Part shown: in pieces, positions 36,548 through 45,032 of the stretch
Layout of the letters: every line of letters starts with the position of its first letter
How positions within the stretch are numbered: position 1 is the first letter of the stretch
DNA from: Isoptericola jiangsuensis
Lineage (GTDB): Bacteria > Actinomycetota > Actinomycetes > Actinomycetales > Cellulomonadaceae
DNA length: 64,000 bases
Assembly (NCBI RefSeq): GCF_002563715.1
Contig: NZ_PDJJ01000001.1
Location: 62,001 to 126,000 of the forward strand
Reading direction: 5' to 3'
The notes under the pieces: generated by a model
Database searches by the model: none
Told to the model about the DNA's origin: nothing
Seen by the model: the letters and a program-made list of their open reading frames with translations, nothing else
Made by a program: the position numbers and the translations under genes

Positions 36548-36727
36548 ATGCTCACCTCCACGATCGCCGGCACGCTCGTCGCCGCCGCTCTCGTCGGACC
36601 GCCGGCCGAGGCCCCGGTCGAGCTCGCCCCCGTGACGTCTCAGGTCGTCGTCGTCGGCACCGGCCCGGACGTCTCGACGGACTACTGGCGCGAGATGTGG
36701 TGCATCACCCTCGGCTGGTGCAAGTAG
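36548..36727 (+). CDS. 59-residue peptide with Trp/Cys-rich C-terminus, candidate signal or RiPP precursor
   Basis: This small gene was not recognised. Residues 1-22 are hydrophobic (MLTSTIAGTLVAAALVGPP) but carry no Lys or Arg at the start, so it is either an atypical signal peptide or a leader. A Val/Pro-rich middle is followed by a C-terminus DYWREMWCITLGWCK with three Trp and two Cys. GGAAGAGG lies seven bases before ATG 36548, and a strong terminator follows. It is divergent from a two-component pair and shares their operator. Thr54 and Cys58 are spaced for a lanthionine ring, but no modifying enzyme is encoded nearby. A disulfide-bonded secreted peptide or a ComX-like pheromone precursor is possible. 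Confidence 0.6.
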   Translation: MLTSTIAGTLVAAALVGPPAEAPVELAPVTSQVVVVGTGPDVSTDYWREMWCITLGWCK

Positions 36728-36758
36728 AGACGTCGGGCGCATCGTCCCGCCACTGTCC

Positions 36759-36797
36759 CGCAGGGCCGCACCGGAGGGTTCCCGGTACGGCCCTGCG
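36759..36797. terminator. Bidirectional terminator between the peptide and pectate lyase genes
   Basis: CGCAGGGCCG and CGGCCCTGCG pair over 10 bp, and after one mismatch the stem continues with ACCGG and CCGGT. It lies between the convergent stops at 36727 and 36842. Confidence 0.82.
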
Positions 36798-36841
36798 TCC
36801 TTCCCGGCCGCGGGTGTGGCGCCCCCGCGACCGCGACCTGC

Positions 36842-38269
36842 TCAGGACACGGCGGGGACCACGGCGTCGCTCGGTGCCTGCACGGGCAGGATCGCCCCGG
36901 TGCGGTGCTTGCCCCACGCCTTCACCGCGGCCGGTGAGGTCAGCACCTCGAGGTCGTAGACGTCCGCGGGGTCCCAGTCGACGCCCCAGGTGATCTCCGC
37001 GGGCAGCGTCGCCCGCAGGTCCACGGGCTGCATCGCGAACCACGAGCCGGAGTCCACGAACGACCCGCCCGCGCCCCAGACCAGGCGGGACGCGTCGGCG
37101 CCCGGACCCGTGTACTCGAAGAGGTTGCGCTCCGAGACGACCTGCGACTCGACGCCGACCCCGATGAAGTAGCCCGCACCGGGTCGCACCGGTGACACGG
37201 GGTCCTTCACCGAGGCCGTGAAGTAGTTGTTGACGACGTGCGCCTTGCCGAACCGCACGCGCGGGGAGCGCTGGGTGACGCCGTCGAACACGTTGCGCAC
37301 GAACGTGACGTTGAGCCGGCCCTCGTCGGTGTCGCCGTTGTCGTCGCCCGAGCCGATGAGCATCGCCTTGTCGTGGTCCTCGACCCTGCTGTTCGACATC
37401 GTCACGAAGTCGGTGCCGTCCTTGAGGTCGAACAGGCCGTCGTGGAAGTTGACCGGCTTGCCGTTCGGACCGGTCGGGGCCGTGCTGTCGGGGAACCGGC
37501 CGTCGGTGAGGGTGACGTGGTCTAGCCAGATGTTCGTGCTGGTCACCGACGACACGGCGTCGAAGCGGGCGTTCCACGAGCCCTGCTCGCCGTCCCACGG
37601 GTCCCAGCTGCTGAAGAAGTCGCGGGGCGCCTCGACGGTGAGGTTGCGGACCACCACGTCGTGCGCGAGGTGCAGCATCACCGTCGCGCCGCGGATCTCG
37701 GCGTCGTCGCCGACGCCGAGGATGGTCGTCTCGCTCGGCACCGAGATCTCGGTCTGCCGCTTGAGGTTGTTGCTGCCGGTCTGCCGCTTGCGCCGCTGAT
37801 CGCCGCAGTAGTCGTGGGTGGCGTCGCTCCAGCCGGTCTCGGTGAAGCAGCTGAGGTACTTCTCCAGGTCGTAGCCCGGGGCGTAGTCCTGCTCGCCCAT
37901 GAGCGTGCCGTCGGCCCGCTCGTTGCCGTCGATGACCCCGTCGACGTAGATGACCTTCGGCGCGGTGCGCTGCCCGCCGTTGTCGAGCGCGGCCAGCAGC
38001 TCGGCGCGCGTGGACACGACGTAGGTGGACGACGCGGGGGCGCCGGCCCCGCCGTCGGTGCCGCCGTTCGCGGTGGCCCACCCGGTGGGGGCCGCGTCCT
38101 GGGCGAGGTCGTGGACGGCGGACAGGTCGTCCGGGGCGGCCTGGGCGGCGGGTCCGAGCGGCGCGGCGAGGGCGCCGGCGGTCAGGACCGCGGTGGCGAT
38201 CGCGAGACGACCACGGCGGCGGACGGCGGGTCCGGTGGCGGTCGGGTGGGGGGTGGCCTGGTGGGGCAC
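36842..38269 (-). CDS. Secreted pectate lyase, PL1 family
   Basis: This extracellular lyase cleaves polygalacturonate by beta-elimination with Ca2+. The 475 residues include a signal peptide ending near AAQA. The parallel beta-helix has the PL1 signatures NIWLDHVTLTDG, HDGLFDLKDGTDFVTMSNS (Ca-binding Asp residues) and RSPRVRFGKAHVVNNYF (catalytic Arg). GTG 38269 has GAGGAG upstream. A LacI-type palindrome begins 17 bases before the start, so it is probably induced by pectin breakdown products. Confidence 0.9.
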   Translation of the reverse strand: MPHQATPHPTATGPAVRRRGRLAIATAVLTAGALAAPLGPAAQAAPDDLSAVHDLAQDAAPTGWATANGGTDGGAGAPASSTYVVSTRAELLAALDNGGQRTAPKVIYVDGVIDGNERADGTLMGEQDYAPGYDLEKYLSCFTETGWSDATHDYCGDQRRKRQTGSNNLKRQTEISVPSETTILGVGDDAEIRGATVMLHLAHDVVVRNLTVEAPRDFFSSWDPWDGEQGSWNARFDAVSSVTSTNIWLDHVTLTDGRFPDSTAPTGPNGKPVNFHDGLFDLKDGTDFVTMSNSRVEDHDKAMLIGSGDDNGDTDEGRLNVTFVRNVFDGVTQRSPRVRFGKAHVVNNYFTASVKDPVSPVRPGAGYFIGVGVESQVVSERNLFEYTGPGADASRLVWGAGGSFVDSGSWFAMQPVDLRATLPAEITWGVDWDPADVYDLEVLTSPAAVKAWGKHRTGAILPVQAPSDAVVPAVS

Positions 38270-38285
38270 GACGACTCCTCGACGG

Positions 38286-38303
38286 TGAGAAAGCGGTTTC
38301 TCA
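38286..38303. promoter_or_regulatory. LacI-type operator upstream of the PL1 pectate lyase
   Basis: TGAGAAAGCGGTTTCTCA is an 18-base near-perfect palindrome with a central CG, as bound by LacI-family repressors. Two related sites lie before the other pectate lyase gene at 40555-40592. Confidence 0.65.
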
Positions 38304-38356
38304 TCCACCCTGACCGAGGGTCGAACGGTTGTCAACAGCAACGGACCGGGCGCGGT

Positions 38357-39622
38357 TCAGCGCTCGAAGCCCCACTCCCGGTCGGTCAGCATCCGGGCGA
38401 CGGCGAGCCCGATGGCGAGCGCGGCGACGACCAGCGCGGCCTCGACGGCATAGGCGAGCGCCTGCGTCGTCTCGCCGTTCGAGAGGTAGTAGATCGCCCG
38501 GTAGGCGGTGGCGCCGGGCACCATGATGACGACGGCCGGCACCGACACCGTCACCCGCGGCACGTTCATGCGGGGGGCGACGACGGCCGCGAGCAGGCCG
38601 ACCAGCAGCGCGACGACCGCCGCGGCGGCCTGGACGGGGACGTCGAGGTCGACCATCCACAGGCGCACGACGTTCGCGACCATCCCGACGAGCGCGGCGG
38701 CCAGCGCCATCGACCACGGGCTGTTGAACATCAGGGCGAACCCGAGGACGCCGAGGAAGCTCGCGAGGAACCGCAGGGACAGCAGCAGCCCGGCGTCCAG
38801 CCCGGGCGGGACCTCGGGCTCCGGCGTGAACCCGACCAGCATCGACACGGCCCACAGGGCCAGCGCGGCCGACGTGAGGATCATCAGGGCGTAGGTCAGC
38901 CGTGCGACGCCCGCGGAGAAGTCGAGCTTCGCGAGGTCGAGCGCCCCGGTGACCAGCGGGAACCCGGGCACGAGGAACAGCACGGCCGACACGTACCCGG
39001 CCTCGTGGCTGGTCGCGGCGCCGCCGAGCGCCCCGAACGCCGCGAGGAGGAGCACGTAGGTGAGCGTCGCGAGGGCGGCCGCGAGCATCGTGACGCCGAA
39101 CTGGTTCCAGCCCCGGTGCACCAGGGTGCGGCGCAGGTACTGGCCCGCCCCGGCGCCGAAGAACACCCCGATCACCTCGACGAGCCCACCGTTGTTGAGG
39201 AAAGCGAACGCGGCGCACGCCACCGCCGCCCACAGGGCGTTGAGGACGGCGGGGTACAGCGGGCGGGCGGACTGGATGCGGTCCAGCGCGCGGGTGGCGT
39301 CCTCCACCGTGACGGGGGCGCGCCGCTCGACGTCCTGCGCGAACCGTTCCAGGGCGCACAGCCGGTTCGCGTCGATCCCGACGGACCGGACCTCGGTCAC
39401 CTCGGTGCGAAAGCTCGACCCGCGGTGCGACGTCGTCGTGATCTCGGTGAGGGTGACGTGCGCGTGGTGCTGCTCGATCCCCAGGGAGCGGGCCACGCGG
39501 GCCATCGAGGCCTTGACCCGGTAGGCGCCGGTCCCGGCGGACAGCGACAGGCGGCCGACGCGCAGCGCGACGCCGGAGCGGCGGATGAGCTCGAGCTCGG
39601 CGTCGTCGGGGGTGGTGGGCAC
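38357..39622 (-). CDS. ThrE-like threonine/serine exporter family protein
   Basis: This 421-residue protein has an N-terminal soluble region (about 1-125, the ThrE/YjjP domain with AYRVKASMARVARSLG) followed by about ten membrane helices. Fused YjjP-like and YjjB-like halves are typical of actinobacterial ThrE, which exports threonine and serine. GTG 39622 starts 42 bases after the alarmone synthetase stop, so the two may share a transcript. The exported amino acid here is not proven. Confidence 0.82.
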   Translation of the reverse strand: MPTTPDDAELELIRRSGVALRVGRLSLSAGTGAYRVKASMARVARSLGIEQHHAHVTLTEITTTSHRGSSFRTEVTEVRSVGIDANRLCALERFAQDVERRAPVTVEDATRALDRIQSARPLYPAVLNALWAAVACAAFAFLNNGGLVEVIGVFFGAGAGQYLRRTLVHRGWNQFGVTMLAAALATLTYVLLLAAFGALGGAATSHEAGYVSAVLFLVPGFPLVTGALDLAKLDFSAGVARLTYALMILTSAALALWAVSMLVGFTPEPEVPPGLDAGLLLSLRFLASFLGVLGFALMFNSPWSMALAAALVGMVANVVRLWMVDLDVPVQAAAAVVALLVGLLAAVVAPRMNVPRVTVSVPAVVIMVPGATAYRAIYYLSNGETTQALAYAVEAALVVAALAIGLAVARMLTDREWGFER

Positions 39623-39664
39623 GGCACCATCCTGGCGGGCGCCGGGGCGGCGCGCGCGCCGTCG

Positions 39665-40429
39665 TCAGGGCCGCGGTGCCTCGGGCGTGTCGTCGTGCTG
39701 GTGCGGCGAGGGCCGCACCTCGTCGCGCAGGCGTCCCATGCGGTCGTCGAGGTCGGCCGCGAGGCGGGCGGCGTCCTCGATCTCGGCGGCCAGGTGCGGC
39801 GGCATCTCGGCGCGGTACTTGTAGTGGAGCTTGTGCTCCATCGACGCCCAGAAGTCCATCGCGATGGTGCGGATCTGCAGCTCGACCGTGACGTGCTCGA
39901 CCGTGCGGGACAGGAACACCGGGACCTCGACGATGAGGTGCAGCGAGCGGTACCCGTTGGGCTTCGGATGGGCGATGTAGTCCTTGGTCGTCAGGAGCCG
40001 CAGGTCCGCCTGGGTGCTGAGCATCTCGGCGATCCAGTAGACGTCGGACACGAAGCTGCAGGTGATGCGGATGCCCGCGATGTCGCGGATCTCGGCGCGG
40101 ATCGCGGGGACGGCGAGCTCGGTGCCCTGGCGCAGCGCCTTGGTGAGCATGCTGTCGGGCGACTTGAGCCGGGTGCGGACGTGCTCGATGGGGCTGTAGT
40201 CGTACGTGCTCTCGAACTCCTGGCGCAGGATGTCGATCTTGGTGGAGACCTCGTCGATGCCGAACCGGTAGATCATCCGCAGCTGCTGGAACTCGTCGCG
40301 CAGCGCGCGGAAGCGGGCCAGCATGTCGTCGGTGATCCCGTCGGGGGTCGCCGTCCCCGCGCCGGGCTCGGCCCGCAGCCAGGCCAGCAGCTCGCGGTCC
40401 ACGTGCACGGCCCGGGTCGTCTCGTCCAT
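39665..40429 (-). CDS. Small alarmone synthetase (RelA/SpoT domain, RelQ-like)
   Basis: This protein should make (p)ppGpp from ATP and GDP or GTP. The 254 residues contain only the synthetase domain, with IRDIAGIRITCSFVSDV, IAHPKPNGYRSLH and VELQIRTIAMDFWASMEHK; the hydrolase and regulatory domains of long Rel proteins are missing. ATG 40429 was chosen because upstream codons extend into an unsupported frame. It is divergent from the pectate lyase promoter region, so growth arrest signalling and pectin use are only neighbours by position. Confidence 0.88.
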   Translation of the reverse strand: MDETTRAVHVDRELLAWLRAEPGAGTATPDGITDDMLARFRALRDEFQQLRMIYRFGIDEVSTKIDILRQEFESTYDYSPIEHVRTRLKSPDSMLTKALRQGTELAVPAIRAEIRDIAGIRITCSFVSDVYWIAEMLSTQADLRLLTTKDYIAHPKPNGYRSLHLIVEVPVFLSRTVEHVTVELQIRTIAMDFWASMEHKLHYKYRAEMPPHLAAEIEDAARLAADLDDRMGRLRDEVRPSPHQHDDTPEAPRP

Positions 40430-40745
40430 CTCTGCTCCCTGTCGTCCTGCCGCCTTCCTCAACGGTCCGGGCGTCGAGGGCGTTCCGTGCCGGGGCGCCG
40501 GTCCTGGCCGACGGGAGGGTCGTCACCACGGTAAGCGCGGTGGGGGCTTGCCGAGTGGGAAACCGGTCTCTAGAGTGGGAAACCGGTTCCTAGCGGAACC
40601 TGTCTCATCTGGGTGACCCCGTTCCACCGTCGGACCGGGGTTGCGACAGGGGCCTCGTGATGAGTCCGCGCGTCGACGACGACGCGTGCGTACGACCCGG
40701 CGACCACCGGGGCACTGCCCGATTCGACGACGAAGTGAGGCAACG
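40430..40745. other. Divergent regulatory region before the large pectate lyase gene
   Basis: This 316-base gap holds no gene. It contains two LacI-type operators (40555-40592) and a 150-base leader before the lyase start. No clear -10/-35 pair was fixed for either direction. Confidence 0.6.
40555..40592. promoter_or_regulatory. Two tandem LacI-type operators before the PL1-PL9-like gene
   Basis: GTGGGAAACCGGTCTCTA (40555-40572) and GTGGGAAACCGGTTCCTA (40575-40592) are direct repeats exactly 20 bases apart. Each is centred on a palindrome GGAAACCGGTTCC-like core. The 20-base period puts them on nearly the same helix face. Their cores resemble the operator at 38286. Confidence 0.72.
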
Positions 40746-43454
40746 ATGAGAAGAGCAGCCGCAGCCCGGCTCACCGCGGCAGGGGCCACCTTGGCCCTCG
40801 CCGCCACGATGGGCGCGACCGCCCTGTGGACGACCGACGCGCAGGCCGCGACCGGCACCGCCACGGGCTTCGCCACGCAGAACGGCGGGACGACCGGCGG
40901 CGCCGGCGGCCAGACCGTCCGGGCCACCACCGGTACGCAGATCCACCAGGCGCTGTGCAACAGGGCCGCCGACGACACCCCGATCATCATCGAGGTCGAG
41001 GGCACCATCAACCACGGCAACACCGCGAAGGTGTCCGGGGACTCCTGCAACACCGCCGACGGCGTGATCGAGCTCAAGGAGATCAGCAACGTCACCCTCG
41101 TGGGCGTGGGCTCCGGGGCGCTGTTCGACGAGCTCGGCATCCACATCCGCTCGGCCGAGAACATCATCATCCAGAACGTCCACGTGCGGAACGTGAAGAA
41201 GTCCGGCTCCCCCACCTCCAACGGCGGCGACGCCATCGGCATGGAGTCCGACGTCTCCAACGTCTGGGTCGACCACGTGACCCTCGAGGCGTCCGGCGGC
41301 GAGTCCGAGGGCTACGACGCCCTGTTCGACATGAAGGCGGACACCACGTTCGTCACGCTGTCGTACTCGATCCTGCGCAACTCCGGTCGTGGCGGCCTCG
41401 TGGGGTCCAGCGACTCCGACACGGGCAACGGCCCGGTGACCTACCACCACAACCTGTACGAGAACATCGACTCCCGCACGCCGCTGCTGCGCGCGGGCAC
41501 CGCCCACTCGTACAACAACCACTACCTCGGCCTGGTGAAGTCGGGCATCAACGCCCGCCTGGGTGCGAAGGCCCTGGTGGAGAACAACTACTTCGAGGAC
41601 TCGCGCGACCCGCTCGGCACGTTCTACACCGACGACATGGGGTCGTGGGAGGTCGCGGGCAACGTCTGGGACAACATCACCTGGTCGGCCGAGGGCAGCG
41701 ACAACCACCCCGCGGGCCCGGAGCCGACGTCGACGACGAACGTGAGCGTGCCCTACGCCTACGACCTCGACGCGGCCGCGTGCGTCCCGGCCCTGCTCGC
41801 CGCCACCGCCGGCGCGAACAAGGGCCTGCAGGTCTCGGACGGGTCCTGCTCGCCGCAGACCCCGGAGCCCACCCCGACGCCGACGACCGAGCCGACCACG
41901 GACCCGACGGGCGAGCCCACCACCGAGCCGACCGAGCAGCCGGAGCCCGGTACGGGAGCGATCTACGTCGCCCCGAACGGCACCGCGGGCGCGGCCGGCA
42001 CCCTCGCCGCGCCGACGACGCTCGCCACGGCGATCACCCGCGTGCAGCCGGGCGGCGAGATCTACCTGCGCGGCGGCACGTACAACCTGTCGCAGACGAT
42101 CACCATCCAGCCGGGCAACGACGGGACGTCGTCCGACCGCACCCTGCTGTCGGCGTACCCCGGCGAGAAGCCGGTGCTGAACTTCTCCGCGCAGGCCGAG
42201 AACTCCGCCAACCGCGGCCTCGCCATCGGCGGCGACTGGTGGCACGTCTACGGCATCGTCGTGGAGCACGCCGGCGACAACGGAATCCTGCTGGGCGGCG
42301 ACAACAACGTCATCGAGCGCGTCGTGACGCGCTTCAACCACGACACCGGGCTGCAGATCGCCCGGCTCGTCGCGGGTGCCCCGTCGAGCGAGTGGCCGTC
42401 GAACAACCTCGTGGTCTCGTCCGAGTCGCACGACAACGCAGACTCCGACGGTGAGGACGCCGACGGTTTCGCGGCGAAGCTCACCGCCGGTCCCGGCAAC
42501 GTGTTCCGCGACACCGTCGCCCACCACAACATCGACGACGGCTGGGACCTGTACACGAAGACCGACACGGGCCCCATCGGCACGGTGACGATCGAGAACT
42601 CCCTCGCCTGGGAGAACGGCACGCTGTCCAACGGCGCCCAGGCCGGCAACGGTGACCGCAACGGGTACAAGCTCGGCGGCGAGGACATCCCGGTCAACCA
42701 CACCATCCGCAACTCCTACGCGGTGGACAACGGCAAGCACGGCCTGACGTACAACTCGAACCCGGGCTCCATCACGGTGACGAACAACGTGTCCGTGGGC
42801 AACGCCCAGCGGAACTTCTCGTTCGACGAGGGCACGCACCGCTACAGCGGCAACACGTCCTGCGACTCGGGCTCGAACGACAAGACGGTCGGCACCGACC
42901 TCGGCGGCAACCAGTTCGACACCGGGTCCAACGGGTCGCGCTGCTCGGCCTACGACGGTGACCTCGCCTGGTGGTTCGCGGCCGACGGGTCCCTGCAGGT
43001 GAGCTTCGGCGGGTCCACCCCGACGCCCACCCCGACCCCGACCCCGACCCCGACGCCCGAGCCCACCCCGACCCCGACGGCCCCGACCGGCACCAACCTG
43101 TCGATCGGCGCCGGCTCGGACGGGTCGAGCAAGGCGAGCGGCACCAGCTACGGCAACGTGCGTGACGGCGACCTCGCCACCTACTGGTCGCCGTCCGGGT
43201 CGACCGGCACCATCTCGATCAAGTGGGACTCCGCGAAGACGGTGTCGAAGATCGTCGTGAGGACGGCCTCCGGCAGCGGCTCGATCACCGGCTGGCGGAT
43301 CGTGAACAACGACACCGGTGCGGTGCTGAAGTCCGGCACCGGGACCCCCGGCACGGTGAGCTTCACCGCGACGTCGCTGTCCAAGGTCAACCTGGTCATC
43401 ACCGGCGCCTCGGGCACCCCCCGGATCGCCGAGCTGGAGACCTACGCGGGCTGA
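40746..43454 (+). CDS. Secreted multidomain pectate lyase (PL1, PL9-like and C-terminal sugar-binding domain)
   Basis: This 902-residue extracellular enzyme has a signal peptide ending near AQAA. A PL1 domain (about 45-350) contains NVWVDHVTLEAS, YDALFDMKADTTFVTLS and SRTPLLRAG. A Pro/Thr/Glu-rich linker (about 378-405) leads to a PL9-like right-handed beta-helix (about 410-750) with GGTYNLSQTITIQPG and DADGFAAKLTAGPGN. A second TPTP linker leads to a 120-residue C-terminal F5/8 type C-like domain (SIGAGSDGSSKASGTSYGN onward), probably sugar binding. The two catalytic folds suggest combined attack on pectate chains. ATG 40746 matches the signal peptide. Confidence 0.88.
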   Translation: MRRAAAARLTAAGATLALAATMGATALWTTDAQAATGTATGFATQNGGTTGGAGGQTVRATTGTQIHQALCNRAADDTPIIIEVEGTINHGNTAKVSGDSCNTADGVIELKEISNVTLVGVGSGALFDELGIHIRSAENIIIQNVHVRNVKKSGSPTSNGGDAIGMESDVSNVWVDHVTLEASGGESEGYDALFDMKADTTFVTLSYSILRNSGRGGLVGSSDSDTGNGPVTYHHNLYENIDSRTPLLRAGTAHSYNNHYLGLVKSGINARLGAKALVENNYFEDSRDPLGTFYTDDMGSWEVAGNVWDNITWSAEGSDNHPAGPEPTSTTNVSVPYAYDLDAAACVPALLAATAGANKGLQVSDGSCSPQTPEPTPTPTTEPTTDPTGEPTTEPTEQPEPGTGAIYVAPNGTAGAAGTLAAPTTLATAITRVQPGGEIYLRGGTYNLSQTITIQPGNDGTSSDRTLLSAYPGEKPVLNFSAQAENSANRGLAIGGDWWHVYGIVVEHAGDNGILLGGDNNVIERVVTRFNHDTGLQIARLVAGAPSSEWPSNNLVVSSESHDNADSDGEDADGFAAKLTAGPGNVFRDTVAHHNIDDGWDLYTKTDTGPIGTVTIENSLAWENGTLSNGAQAGNGDRNGYKLGGEDIPVNHTIRNSYAVDNGKHGLTYNSNPGSITVTNNVSVGNAQRNFSFDEGTHRYSGNTSCDSGSNDKTVGTDLGGNQFDTGSNGSRCSAYDGDLAWWFAADGSLQVSFGGSTPTPTPTPTPTPTPEPTPTPTAPTGTNLSIGAGSDGSSKASGTSYGNVRDGDLATYWSPSGSTGTISIKWDSAKTVSKIVVRTASGSGSITGWRIVNNDTGAVLKSGTGTPGTVSFTATSLSKVNLVITGASGTPRIAELETYAG

Positions 43455-43477
43455 CCCCGGTCGGTCCCGCCTGACGT

Positions 43478-43517
43478 CGGAGCCCCGGCCGGTCCCCACG
43501 GACCGGCCGGGGCTCCG
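43478..43517. terminator. Terminator after the multidomain pectate lyase
   Basis: An 18-bp perfect stem (43478-43495 with 43500-43517, loop CCAC) is shared by the convergent gene ending at 43546. Confidence 0.88.
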
Positions 43518-43545
43518 GCACGTCCCGGCGGCACCGCCGGACCCG

Positions 43546-44073
43546 TCAGGACACCGTGAACGCCGCCACGCGACCGGACACGTCGCTGACCTCGTCGATC
43601 CACCCGGAGACCGCTCCACCCGCGTCGAGGAACGCGTCGTGCAGCTGCACGTCACAGCGGTGGAACGTCTCCACGGAGCCGACGTGGCCCAGCAGGGCGA
43701 GCAACGGCCCCGCGAGGTCGCCGCCGCCCTCGTCGTCCGAGGTCCGCGCCGTGCAGGCCGCGAGGGCGGTGGCGAGGAACACGTGGACCCGCGCGCCGTG
43801 GAACCACGGCTCCGCGTACAGGATCGCGACGAGCGCCCCCGGCTCGTCCGGCCCGAACGACGTGCAGCCCTGCACCCCGGGACGGATCGTGCAGAACAGC
43901 ACGGGCGGCGCGGCGGTGAGCGTCACGTCGGGCCGCGCCTGCCCGGCGTGGATCGGCCGGGGCTCGGTCGACAGGGAGCCGGACGCCGGGGCGGCCGCGA
44001 GGAGCAGGGGCAGGAGGACGGAGATCGCCGCCACCAGGGCGGCACGCGCGACGCTGCGCGCGGGGCGGGACAT
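43546..44073 (-). CDS. Secreted hypothetical protein
   Basis: This 175-residue protein was not recognised. The signal peptide (MSRPARSVARAALVAAISVL and following) ends near APASG. The mature part has Cys at CTIRPGVQGC, AACTAR and HRCDVQ, probably two disulfides, and an acidic DDEGGGD loop. No enzyme motif, anchor or repeat is visible. ATG 44073 gives a clean signal peptide; upstream in-frame codons do not. It could be a secreted inhibitor or a substrate-binding protein. Confidence 0.6.
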   Translation of the reverse strand: MSRPARSVARAALVAAISVLLPLLLAAAPASGSLSTEPRPIHAGQARPDVTLTAAPPVLFCTIRPGVQGCTSFGPDEPGALVAILYAEPWFHGARVHVFLATALAACTARTSDDEGGGDLAGPLLALLGHVGSVETFHRCDVQLHDAFLDAGGAVSGWIDEVSDVSGRVAAFTVS

Positions 44074-44187
44074 GGGGACCACCGGCTCGGACGGCGTGGT
44101 TGCTGACACCTGGAGGGAGGGTCCCGGCACACCCGTCGATACCGTCCGGGCGCCGCTTCACCCGGCGCCGGGACGCCGCTCGGTCGC

Positions 44188-44574
44188 TCAGCCGAGCGCG
44201 TCGAGGGCGGCGCGCAGCCGCACGCCGGCGTCCTGCGCGACGGCGGCCAGCTCGGGGCTGTCGGCGACGGACATCATGGCGTGCGGGTCGACGGCCTCGA
44301 CGACGGTGGCCCCGTCCGCCTCACGGACGACGACGTTGCAGGGCAGCAGCGCACCGACGGACGGGTCGGCCTGGAGGGCCCGGTGCGCGAGCGGGGGGTT
44401 GCAGGCGCCGAGCACGAGGTAGGGCGGCAGGTCGACGCCGAGCTTGGTGCGCAGGGTGGCGGCCATGTCGATCTCGGTGAGGACGCCGAACCCCTGCTCG
44501 GCGAGCGCGGCGCGGACGGCGTCGACGGTGTCGGCGAACGGGGTGGTCAGGGTGGTGCTGAGCGTGTAGGTCAC
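44188..44574 (-). CDS. DUF302 family protein
   Basis: This 128-residue cytoplasmic protein has the DUF302 core: FADTVDAVRAALAEQGFGVLTEIDM, then LGACNPPLAHRALQADPSVGALLPCNVVV. DUF302 proteins often sit near metal or redox stress genes, and the conserved Cys residues in ACNPP and LPCNV may bind a metal or thiol. Biochemical role is unknown. GTG 44574 has GAGGAG five bases upstream. The upstream membrane gene and a copper-type palindrome suggest one metal-responsive operon. Confidence 0.82.
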   Translation of the reverse strand: MTYTLSTTLTTPFADTVDAVRAALAEQGFGVLTEIDMAATLRTKLGVDLPPYLVLGACNPPLAHRALQADPSVGALLPCNVVVREADGATVVEAVDPHAMMSVADSPELAAVAQDAGVRLRAALDALG

Positions 44575-44597
44575 GGGTCTCCTCGGGTCGTGGGTGG

Positions 44598-44981
44598 TCA
44601 GACGGGGCAGGCCGCGGCGGCGGCAGGCCGGCGCTGGTAGAGGCCGATCGCGGTGGCGACGACGGCGACCAGCGCCATGGAGGCGGAGCCCGGTGCGGAC
44701 GTCAGGAGCAGGACGGGCGCGACGACGGTCGCGCCGGCGACGACGTCGCAGGGTCCGCAGCCGAGGACGCTGCGCCAGGTGTGGCCGGCCGGGGGCACCC
44801 ACGTGGCGACGGTGGCGGCGCCGAGGGCGGCGCTGACGGCGAGGAGCACGGTGGTGACCGGGTGGCCCGGACCGCCCGCGGCCGTGACGTACCAGGCGAG
44901 CAGCAGGGGGAGGGCGAGGGCGCCGACGGCGAGGCGTCGGCGGCTGCGGGGGCGTCGGACGGTGGCGGGCGGGACGGTCAT
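44598..44981 (-). CDS. Small membrane protein with CGPC motif
   Basis: This 127-residue protein has about four membrane helices after a basic N-terminus (VRRPRSRRRL). CGPCDVV in the middle is a thioredoxin-like CxxC pair within or next to the membrane. It is not recognised as a known family. GGAGGAG lies upstream of ATG 44981, and the DUF302 gene follows after 23 bases. A role in metal or thiol handling is inferred from the operator and neighbour. Confidence 0.65.
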   Translation of the reverse strand: MTVPPATVRRPRSRRRLAVGALALPLLLAWYVTAAGGPGHPVTTVLLAVSAALGAATVATWVPPAGHTWRSVLGCGPCDVVAGATVVAPVLLLTSAPGSASMALVAVVATAIGLYQRRPAAAAACPV

Positions 44982-45032
44982 GCGGGGTGCTCCTCCGCGA
45001 GGCCGGGGTGGGTGCGGCGGCCTCGTTCCCCC

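Noticed and set aside
36548-36727. Calling the small peptide a lanthipeptide precursor
   Set aside because: No LanM, LanB/LanC, class III kinase-cyclase or dedicated exporter is in the window; the Thr/Cys spacing alone is not enough.
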